From Oegoconia quadripuncta (taxonomy: Eukaryota; Arthropoda; Insecta; Lepidoptera; Autostichidae): a stretch of 64,000 nucleotides of DNA. The translations under genes and the position numbers were made by a program. Positions 41,101-53,100 of this stretch are shown piece by piece. The stretch is taken from assembly GCA_949316235.1 (NCBI GenBank), contig OX438749.1, positions 9,256,914-9,320,913 of the forward strand, given 5' to 3'. The stretch's first letter is position 1, and each line of letters begins with the position of its first letter. The notes under the pieces are model-generated. The model saw only the letters and a list, made by a program, of their open reading frames with translations, was not told the DNA's origin and did not search any database.

Positions 41101-44100
41101 TTCAGATGTCAACTGTTAAATATTATTCACCTATTGGTTTAGAAAACTACCCTATTTTTTCATTTTTTTTGGTTTTAATTCATTCCTCTCGGAGAAGACA
41201 CACACTCCCACTGTAACTCCTGTATAGCCAGGATCAACAGCAGTACAGCCGAAGGTCATCTACTGGGTGTAAGAAACGACTTTACGCTACCTGTGAGACA
41301 AAGTTGAAGGTGTGAAGGCGGGTGTGAAAATATCTAACTTATTGAGGGAACTAACCTATTAGTTCTCTCGAACAGCAGAAATCCAATATCTCTCTAAATC
41401 CTCTGCTTAGCAGACCCAGGCAGGTACGTATAATGACAAGTTATTGAAGCTCTGGCTACCATATATTAATGGGCTCAATAACTCTATCAATAGTGGCACT
41501 GTTTGATGATGGCATCGTAGGTACCACCAGTTTATTGGTAATAACACGTCTAACGTTACATCGCACTATGAGTAGGTAGGATGCGTTAAAACATCATAAT
41601 TTTAATATACTCGTATAGCAGTGTGGTTTATAAAAGACATCTATTATTCTTTTCGAGTCGCGGCAAGTTTAAAATTTTATTGAACCAAAACTTAGCCACT
41701 CTAACAGCACTCTCTGTGGCGTTAAGGAGGTCGTCTCTACGATGCCACGGACGGTGCTGTGCGCGTGGCGGCTTTTTGGTCCTCAAGAATTTGATGTGTT
41801 TGTCAAAGGCGCAGCTGTTTGGACACGCGGAGTAAGATCCATTGTCTACGGGGAGACTACGCACTCGTACCGATCACCTGCTTTTTACTCACCAATTATC
41901 TTTGCTGCGGTGTGGCTGCGGCCGACCTGGGTCCGAAGTCGATTTAAGGATTTCCATGTCGGCCATGGCAAATGGAAAAGACTCCTCGAACAGGAGCAAA
42001 ATTGTCTTTCCATCTATTGAAATTTTATTAAAATCGACGCTAAGATTGTGAAGTTATTAAGCGTGTGACATACTCGTTGAGGAAATCTGAAAACATTGAG
42101 TTACGTTGGGTGACGATGTTGAGGCACTCCTCAACAATATTTTTTCTCATTATGTTGTGAAATCATATTTCACATTTGTTTTACTGTCGCAGTTCGTGTT
42201 TTCTCGTCCGTTTCATTTCAGTTTTATCATCGCAGTCATGTGTCTCTACCAGAAATAACGAATTATTTCGACACTAATAGTTTAACGAGTTCGTCTTATT
42301 TCACAATTCTATCGTTGTTTCGAATGAGTTTCTCGTGTTTGTTCTGTTGCATGATAAGATTGCATAGTAGCATGTGATACCTATAAAATTTTGATCTTTT
42401 AAATATTTTAACCGAGTTTTAAAATTGAGGACCTCTCTCAATTGCGCATTGTATGTTTTTCTGTTATGTACCTACACTGATTACGCTAAGATTTTTTAAC
42501 CAATTTAAACTATACTTCTTTATTGTAAAGAAGGTTTCATTAATGGAAAATGTGCTACCTTCAGGCCCTACTTGAAGGCTTAATATAGAGCGAAGAATAG
42601 GTAGTTATAAATTTCGCTTGAAAATTTTAATTTGTCATATCATTATTATTGATTTTATTTTCTAATCAACACTTGACAGGCTAACGACTGCCATGCAGCT
42701 TTATGTTTAGGCGTGATTTCATTTTTCTTAATGGTTTAGAATCCTAGACTTGCGGAGAGAGATTGCCTTTACGTAAGTATTCTACCTTCAATTAAATATA
42801 ACACGCTGCTATTACAAAACTTTGCTATTGCGATTACTTGCTCCCGCCACGGTTTTCCTACAACTTTGCAACATGGGGTTTTTCAACAAACGTGTAAAGA
42901 TCTAAGCAGCCCTTGCCCAGGTCCTGGGGCAAACATTCACTTATCCATGATATATAAATGTGAGTACAAGCATCTTAACCTATCCATATATCACAAACAA
43001 CTAATGGTCTTATTATTATCCTTCACAAAGAATTACATAGTTGGTCATACATTGGCCACTCAGTCACGTTTTATTTTTTTTTCCTTATCAGCTTCTGCCT
43101 AAGTATAAACACAGCCTTGTGGATATCGTATTCTCTATTTTATAGTATGAGTTATCAACCGCACTGACCAGAGCACGTTTTTATGTCACGTGACGATATA
43201 AGAATGTAATATGTACGCCTATGCACATTACATTATACTTTAATAGTATATTAGCTACATATGTTATTATTGAAACCACGGTACCTCGGTGGTTAAGGAT
43301 TTTATTGCCTGGTTAATGACAATTTATTATTCTTCAATCATTAATTAAAAGGTAACTTTTTTAAACTAAATATATGGCGTCTGTTAATTTTATGGAGGTA
43401 GCGATAAGAAACTCTATAACATCACATCTACGAGTTAATTTTTCATATAGTGGAATGGTTACTGGGAATAATAGGTAGATAAGTACATAAGATTTGAAAG
43501 TTGGTAATTCGATGAAGAATCAACCTTACCGACAGCACATTAACAATCTTATGTCGTCACAGCTGGGTCACAGTCTTCTCTCGCTAGAGAGGGCCGATTC
43601 CAAGACATGGAACCAGTGCGTATTGGCGGATTTGTGTAACTAGTGCCACCTGATAGTCATTGTCTTCAAGGCGCCTCTATCTTCAATGGAAAATAGTCTG
43701 AACCGACTGTTTAAGTGGCCTCCGAAGCACCCTAATTTAGACGTTGTTCGAAAACGAACAGCGAATGCGACTGCGCCCCGAGTGCGCTAACCGATATTAA
43801 GCCGCATAAAAAATTGGTAGGCTTCAAGTTAGGACATTTATCGCCGATGGTTGTTAGGGAGGTAACTGCCGCGTTAACAAAACGTAGACTGGTGCACTGA
43901 CTGCTTGACCGAAGAACCTAAAAAGGGGGTCTGGACATGGGAAAGGTGGCGCGTTTTAGAAAAGACATATGCATACTGATAATAATGAGGAAAAGTTTGC
44001 TTGTTACTAGCGGCAAAATTACGCAGATATAGTCAAGTCATTGTAGGTACCTACAAAACCACGTAATTAACTAATTTTATTAAATCATGGTGTCACAGCA

Positions 44101-47100
44101 CCCACGTAGATACATTTGCCTCTATATTAATTATATCAATGTACGCACACAGCGTCATTAACAAAAATATTATTTCTGTCAAGACTCGAGTGCTTATGAA
44201 TTGAATTCAGTAGATAGATACTGTCCAAATATTTACATGAAAACGGCTTCGTAAATCTTCTATAGAGATGGGATTATGCGCACATAGAGGTTAGTGTAGA
44301 GTTTTTCTTCAAAAAATAGATTGGACGGCCCGTTATGACGCGGTGGCGCGCCACTGGATACGTTGGCACGGGACGCCTATCGAGTACCTACTTGTTGTGA
44401 ACGTCTTCGCATCTGTTTCATTAAACATCCGCCCGTTTCAGTATTGGACCAATTCTCTTCACAATCGGTGCGAGTGGAAAGTTTGTCGCACGCTCTGAAC
44501 GATACCACACAATATTTTTCAGACGCTATTTTGTTCATTCGTCTCGGTGTCGTGGGGTTTTTCGTGTAAGATGAGTTCAAAGACGATGTTGCGCAAATTC
44601 GTAGTGTTATTATTCGATATCAAGGAAGTGTTCAGTGAATCACTCATTAATGTTCTGCTGGAAGATAGAGTGGAGACAATTCTGTAACTATTAGTGAAAC
44701 GAGGTGTTCTTTACGTACGATAGTATTACCCGTGTGATAACTGTAGTTTTAGTATAGAAAACGCATTGGCGCTGGTTTCGCTGTTATAATTTACTTTTCC
44801 TACAACATACGCTTGAAAGAGAAGAGTTTACTTACTACTAATACTTATTTTATAAAGATAAATAAAACAGTCAAACTGGATCATCTATTAGAGAATAGAA
44901 TGTCTGGACTTAAAAGATGCATAAGTCAAGTATCCATGTTTATGACCGGCAAACCGATCAACTCATCAGAATCTGCATGGAGAGAGGAATTGCACAAGTA
45001 AGTATAGTTATAACAAAAAAAAACAACGTCTCTGGCAGTAGGTTTATCAAATTAAAAGTGGAAGCTACGTCATTACCGTAACAGCCAAAAGAAAGTACGA
45101 CACGTGTACAAATTCAAAAATTTGGCATTGGTTTATTCGAATATGTTTCAGTAATGCGATTTCTTGGGATGTTAATATCAACTAGCTTTGGACAATGAGT
45201 GATATATACGTCAAGGTTCCTCAAAGCGATATAGTTTGTAAACAAAGCACCGTGTTCAGTAGATTTAGCCCAAGCAGAGCACTCGTACTTTCTCAAAAAA
45301 ATAATACTACTCATAAAGACGTTGTACCAACTTTTATATGTCCTGTATTTCAGGGATTTTGCGTGGAGATTTTATGAACAGCATCACCCTTCCACCTTCG
45401 GACTTACAGTCGTGAAGAGAATTTAAATCTGTACAATCCCCACATTCGTACTGAGAGTTTAGCTTCTTAGTTGATGAGAACTCCTAATATGGAAGTACCG
45501 GCGTCAGTTGTCACTGAATCAAGTCTAGGGTTTATTGTGCTTCATCTTGACGATCTTGGCTTGCTAATTGTAGGACTCTTGCTCTGAAGGTTCACCTAAT
45601 ATCACAATTGATAAAATTTTTAAACTGACATCTCAAATATTATGTTGTTTGTTACCTAGACGACATATTTGAGAATGCCTTTTAGAATTTACCTAATAGA
45701 AACCGCACATTAAATTTGTTACTCGATAATAACACATACCATTTAGAAATCATTGATTTCGATTTTTTCCTCCTTCGCTGTGGAATGAAACCTAACTTCA
45801 TGTCAAATTTCAAAATTTTAGATTATAGTTTTGATCATCGGTCGGTTAGTTGGGAATATATGTTTTCTAATGATTGAGTTCCTCATCATCATAGCCGCAG
45901 GACGTCCACAGCTGAATATAGATCTCCCCCATGAACTCCAGAGTAACCGGTTGGAAGCGGCCTGCATCCAGCGATTTCCCGCGACCTTTATCAGGTCGTC
46001 TGTCCACCTTGTGAGTGGATGTCTTACGCTGCGCTTGCCGGTACGTGGTCTACACTCGAGAGCTTTAATGTCCCACCGAACATCAGTTTTTCGAGCTACG
46101 TGCCCTGCCCACTGCCACTTCAACCTGCTAATCTGCTGGGCTTCGTCTGCCTACGGATTTCCTCATTCCTATTCGATCACGTAGTGAAACGCCGAGCATC
46201 GCCCTCTCCATAGTTCGTTGCGAGCGAGACTGGTTGGTTCTTTCAACTCTGCCGGGAACCTCTCGAATAACTTGCGGGGCACTTGCTCCTCTATTTTTGC
46301 AATTAATGACAGTGTTGAGTGACGGTAATTTAATGTTTACATTTATTATAAAATGAGTCCCAGTTCACTGCTTTTACTGTCATTAAAATTAAATTAACCT
46401 CAATCGGGCATGCTACAAGAACCCGTGTTACGCGATTTTTCATTTAATCTAGAAGGGAATTTCGAAATCGTTAATTGCGAAAATGTGAAAACCGCAAGGA
46501 ATTTCATCGCAATGTAAATTTATAATTATGTACTATTAACTGGCGCTTAGACGAATCGATTAAACTACGTAGTATATACCTGAGCGTGAACTATATAGTT
46601 AGGTATAATACCTAAGCTACCCGTGTTACCGAGATTAATACTCAATAGCACTCTTGGCGCAGTCGCATTAGGTACTCGTTTTCAATTAGCGAAGTAAAGC
46701 AATGTCTGGCGCGAACAGTCCTTAGATGGGTGACCACTGGTACCAGTAGTTTTAATACAGTTTCCGAAGGGTTGGACGCAAAATAGGCATTTCTCAAAAT
46801 GAGCACTTTTCGTAAAGGATACTTTTCAAAATAAGGACTTCGCAAATCGTGTGTTACTTCGATAAATGCCCACCTTCCATCAAAATACCTATGCAAAATG
46901 GACTCAAAATCTTTGGCTTTTGTCTAGGTACTTTTGTTAATTTTGATACGAGACTACATAAAGACGTAAAAAATAAATCACGTAAATTGAATGTTTGATT
47001 ATGTCCTATCAATGTCGATGATGCCATTAATGCAATTAACGAGGACCTAACGCGTATCATGGACCGGGTTAGGTCTTTTGGTTTACTGGTGAATCCCAGT

Positions 47101-50100
47101 AAATCTCTAGCAATGATTATTGGCAGTAGATACATGTACAATTTACTTCATCAGTCCACCATTCGACCTGTCATACTTGATGGTGTTAACATTAAATTAA
47201 CTAGCACTGCTAGGAACCTTGGTGTGATCTCTGAAAACAACCTATTGTGGACGGCGCGGTGCAATATGGTAAGTAAAAAGGTTCATTTCTCCTTTCATTC
47301 TCTCAAACGTCTTCAGAATTTCTTGCCATTGAAAACTAAAATTACTTTGGCCCAATCTTTACTGCTGCCTATTATTGATTATGCGGATGTAGATACGCAT
47401 GCTGGACGCTACTGCGGAACTGTTAAACAAACTAGACAGACTTCAAAATGTCTGCATACGTTTTATCTTCGATTTGCGCAAATTCGATCATGTTTCTCAG
47501 TTTCGGTCTCAACTCAAATGGCTACCAATTCGACTCCGCAGAAATAGTCATATTCTCTGTCTCTTGTATAAAATTCCCTTTAATCATTCTTCTCTAAATT
47601 ACTTGCGTGAGCGATTTAATTTTATGCGTTCCTCTATTCTTTCTTTATACATGCAGTTAGACTGTGGAATTCAGTTCACACAGTTAGAGGTTATCTACCT
47701 TCAAATCGCGTCTAAAGGAACATTACCTTAAACTATCTCAATAAATGTTTTAATTACATTTGTATTTATGTACATATGTATAAGTATGCATTATATTTAT
47801 TTATAGGTTTTGTATTCATATATATTATATAACATTAAGTATATTATATTTATCAGTATTTTATTTATCATTTGTATCTTTGCTCATAACTTCTGTTTTT
47901 ATAAGTATACTGTCTGTCTACTTTTAAGTTACCTCCGCAATTGTCTCCTTACTGAGGTTTACTGGAAGAGATCACTTATAGAGATAAGCTCGCCTTTTGT
48001 ATGTCCTGTTTTTTTTTGTTTTGTTTAATATGTATGTTTATATGCAATAAAGTGTTAAATAAATTATTTCTTGCCAATATGAATACGCTACAGAGTAATG
48101 CAATTATAGGTATAATATATAGTATATTTACATACCTAATTATGCCAAGTAGTACGTAAACCCTACTATATTTTTATTACTGTATAGACACGTGAAAATG
48201 CCAGGCATTTCTCAAGTAAAAAATAAGTCACTTAAAAGAAATTTGATTTGAATTTTCCATTGAAGGGTTCCACAAGTTCTAGTCACGTCTTGGCTCCATC
48301 ATCAGATCTTATTTACGAATTACATACACTTGAAAAGTTTCAAATTGACACTACTTCTAGAAGCGAAAAAATAAACGACGGATTGATAGGCTCCCCTTTT
48401 TGGAGGTCGGTTTAACTTCAAAGTACGTAAAGCGGCGGTGCGCTCTTTCTATTTTATGGTATTTATATAAAGAAAAGTCCGATCTAGTATACTACACTTA
48501 TACTTAGATCGGACTGTTTTATGTTTTTTTAGCGTGCATATCTATAGATAGATTCTGTACCTATACATACATATATATAAAATAACCTATGTACCTACTT
48601 ATGAGCACGTTTTGTAATAAGGACTCTGCTATTAGAGTCAGAGATTTGCATCTGTTCAAATCGTGATGCACGTGACCCAGGGCACCTACAATGTTCTTCA
48701 TTATACCCTGGGTCACGTGTATAACTAAGTATTTATAGTACTTTTTCAATTATGTGTAGGATATATATTATTAGAAACCTTTTTACACTGATTATAATTT
48801 TTTTATGCGCGACTGGTGGAATAACCCGTGCCTTGAGCTGATGCAAGCGTTCAGTCAGACCCAGAACCGCCTTTAAGGTACTATCGCGGTCATCATGACC
48901 GCAAATAATTGATTTTAAATTATGTCTGCATCCTGGCAATTAACATGTTAATGAGGATACAGTGCCACGGAATAAATAATATGACAATGACCAATAATAC
49001 TTTAATAAACACAGACCCCTAAATCTATCGTAGTAAATAGTTCTACCTAAACATAATACCATGGCGTAAACAAAGTACAATATGTACCTGCTGTGAATAA
49101 AACCCGCGACCTCCGTCTTTACAACCTGATGTGGTTTACAAAACATAAGCTAGAGGTAATTGAATAATAAGGAACTAGCTTGCCTCTTTATTGCATAGGT
49201 ATTCAACCTTTTCTATTTTGGATATCGGTTAAAAAGTAGCCTATGTTCTTCTCCATGTTCCAGACTACCTCTACGCCAAATTTCAATACAATCGGCTCAA
49301 CAGTGCAGACGTGAAAGCCGGACAGTCAAGCAGATCGTTATAATAATATTAGTATAATACGTTATTTAAAAGATATGTATGCACGTAGCTACAGTGTATG
49401 CTGTCCGACACCTACGTAAGAGACGATAAAAATATTTCATTAAAAGCTTCCCTACTGATAAGTGCTACGTCGCTCTTAGTTTATGGTGTCCATACACTTG
49501 AAAGCGATAAATCTGAAGTACCATAAGCCCGATCCATTAGTTACTGCAATTTTATTGAATTGCGAAAACTTTCCGCATTTTAGATAACTCTGAAGATAAG
49601 TACAATATTACATACGTACTCCGAAAGTGACATTTATTACGTTATTGTTTCGAAAATTATAATATACCTACTACTATAACATCTAAAGAGGATGTCTGTT
49701 TCGTCCTATCGCTAACAGATTAGATAGGTACATATTATTTAATATGGTCATTATAAATTAAAAGTAACCTTGAAGCTCTGAAATAGTATATTAAATACTG
49801 AATAATACGTTTTTTAACAAGTTGACAACTAAACAAGTCCTCCAATATCATCTATAACTTGATGTGCACTCCATAATTGAATCTCGATATTTAATACAGT
49901 AGAGACGACACAGACAAAGCAGAACTGACATCAAAGTTTGCTCGTATAGGTACCTAATGACGGAACACAATATTTAAAGCTTAAAATCTTGCATAAATTA
50001 TCCAAATTCCTCAATTTGTGAACTTGCCTTAAGCTTTCGTAGAAGCATAGCAAGTTTATTTACCTGAGGATTTGTCACATAAAACTGAATTTCGATAATC

Positions 50101-53100
50101 ATTTCAATGAATTCTCTTTTATAAATTATTTGCGATCTAGACGTAAACATTACAATCAAAGCAATTGATGAATTAATGCCACTTGAAAATGATTTATGAT
50201 GTTGACGACGCGATGCGATGTTGACCACACAAAAGAGAAGTGCGGACTTTTTCGTTCTGTGACATTACTTTCCCGAACATTGACCATGCCTACTAGTATT
50301 TCATTTACATCACAGCCTCATTCCACTTGGGTAGAGTATTCTGGCCCCAGTTGGATTTGTATTAGACTAGCTACTACCTGACGGTCAGTATAATTACACT
50401 TGCAGCGTGATGAAGCCGCACCTGTAGGCCACCTAGTTGGCTTAATCACTGCCTTGAATTGAGCACAAAAGAGACAGACTGTTTAAGATGCACTCCGAAG
50501 CAAGGAAACATTCGTATATAAATACTACTAGTGGTCACCCATAAAATTTGTGCTATTCGAAAAGAAAAAGCGATGTAAATAACTGAAAATCTTGCAACTA
50601 CAATTGCAAATTATACTAGCTGTAGTTAATTTAATTATTATTTGCCTTATTTTTTACTTTATGTAGGCATTTTTTAATTGAAACGTCATGTAACGTCTTA
50701 AAAAAACACTTTTTTGTTTCATTTACAGATACCGCCAAGCCCGATACGCAGCTAGACGCGTCAGAAAGCGCGTCATCTTCAAACACGGCGACTGCAACGT
50801 CGTCCAATGGAACGTGGCCAAGCGCAGGCGCCGATACCTTCAGGACATTTTCACGACCCTCGTGGACGCCCAGTGGCGCTGGACGCTGCTAGTATTCGCC
50901 GCTTCTTTCACCCTCTCCTGGCTCCTCTTCGCTCTAATCTGGTGGCTCATCATCTTCACCCACGGCGATTTGAATCCACCCACCGACAACTCCACCTTCA
51001 CCCCATGTCTGCAGAATGTTAACACCTTCACTGGTTGCTTCCTCTTCTCTGTCGAAACGCAACACACCATCGGATACGGATCGAGAACTACGAATGAAGA
51101 ATGTCCAGAAGCTATATTTGTTATGTGCTTACAAAGTATTGTTGGAGTATTCATTCAAGCTTTCATGGTGAGTTATGATTTCATTTCCTTAGTATTTTTG
51201 GTTTAATTTTCAAAAAGCATTGAGCATGAAACATTAGTCGGAAAGTACCCCGGGCGACAGGGGGTTATTGGGTAGTAGGTAGGTAGAAGACATTTACAGG
51301 GAGTAACATATTTTTTCTCGAATAAAAATTACATTTACATTTAGGAGCGTCGGTGGCTCATTTTCCTAAGATTTCCAGGCAGGCCATGTACCAATGAGTT
51401 TTTAAATTTAACTTAATTATTTATGTGTATTTATCCGACTGGTCTTAAACGGTGAAGAAACACATCGTTAGGAAACCTGCTTGCCTGAGAAATCAAAATT
51501 CTAAGGCATGTGAAGTCCCCAATTCGCTTTGGGCCAGCGTGGCGAACTATATGGCCCATACTCCCTCATTACACGAAGGAAGGCCTATATCCCTGCAGTG
51601 GGATGTTTACGGGCTGGTGGTGTATGTGTGTATTTACTATTGGTCCATCCTGCAAGTAGGTAGGTACAGCTAGCTGATGGGTCACGTATGGGGAGTCAAT
51701 TTCTTTTTATTCTAAATAAAAATTTCCACTTTGGTTCTACTCACGTTAAGAGCCCCCTTTCGGTATAGTACACCCTTTCGACTAACCTTGTCTAGAAAAT
51801 ACTTGCCCTTGGCTATGTTAAATATTAGCTATAGATAAGTAATGTAGGAACACAATTTAGAAAGCTATTTCTGCAGTGTCGTATACAGTTATTTTCAAAT
51901 CAAAATATTTAAAATTCTTATTACATCTTCATGTTTATAAATATTAGATACTACACGAATATAATAACTTCATACTTATTAAAATAAACTTGGAAGTAAG
52001 CCAACCGTATTAACGTAACCAACTCTATGATCTACTCGGTGACTTCAAAGTAATTAGAAAAGATGCTTTCATGGATGTTAACATTTTTGAAGTGTTATTG
52101 GGTCTAAAAATTGGATCAATTACTTTCAATGAACTTTGTTTATTCTGTGCGTACAAAATATTTTATATTTTACTTTACATTTATGTATATATACAGTACG
52201 TGTGTAACTCGTACAACAGATAGTGACAACAAGGTTGTTCTAATTTTAGGTTGGAATCGTGTTCGCTAAGCTCTCTAGACCAAAAAAGCGAGCTCAAACT
52301 CTGCTGTATTCACGGAACTCCGTCATTTGCCTACGTGATGGCCAGCTATGTCTAATGTTCCGAGTTGGTGATATGAGAAAATCGCATATCGTTGAAGCCC
52401 ATATAAGAGCTCAAATAATCCGCCGCAAGGTATATTATTACGACAAAACGGAGACTGGTTAGTGATTGGGGATTTCAGTCAGCACGCATAAATACGTCTA
52501 ACTAGAGTTCACACTGACTCCACTCTCTAACTAATGGGTGTCGAAATTTGATCACGTCCCACTCATCTGTTCAACACTTACATGGTCGATCAGACTTCGT
52601 CACCCATAGTTTTGAAATACTACATTTCAAAGCATTTTTCTCTTGTCCATAGGTGGGTCTAATATTCGCGAAGCTGGCGAGGGCTAAAAAGCGTAACACG
52701 ACGCTCCTGTTCTCCAGGAATGCGGTGATCTGTTTGAGAGACGGCCAGTTTTGCCTTCTATTCCGCGTTGGAGACATACGCAAGTCGCATATTTTAGAAG
52801 CGCACATTCGCGCGCAGCTTATACGGAAAAAGGTATATCTCAAACGGTTTACTACTTGTTTTGTATGTGTATTCGATGTTTATATTTCGATATTCAAATA
52901 CATATATCTATCTAGATGTTGCATTTTCTCTCCTACATTTCATGTTTATATTGAGATCAGACCCATCTATGGACTTCTGGGTGTGTCTTTCACACTTGCT
53001 TGTATTTGCTTCCTTTCTCATATATACCTAATAAGTAATAATTTTATCTGCTTTTGCGATTCTAACAAATGTTAATTTAAAAGTTATTTAGTTTGAGGTT

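Larger units (their letters stand above)
26200..50728 (+). other. Large Kir intron 1 (24.5 kb) hosting the proximal first exon
   Basis: This lies between the distal first exon donor and the core exon acceptor. Besides the proximal promoter/exon at 44.3-45.0 kb it holds SINEs, LINE remnants, dispersed repeats and long AT-rich stretches (for example 26200-27700, 30200-31300, 34200-36300, 42050-43500, 49350-50700) in which no gene is seen. Confidence 0.8.

Noticed and set aside
41628..42051. Several 69-92-codon frames on both strands
   Set aside because: Overlapping frames in a GC-richer patch; translations not recognised. Recorded only as an island of unknown nature.
46642..47141. Minus-strand 84- and 95-codon frames
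   Set aside because: They run into and opposite the LINE on the plus strand, and their sequences match no known protein.
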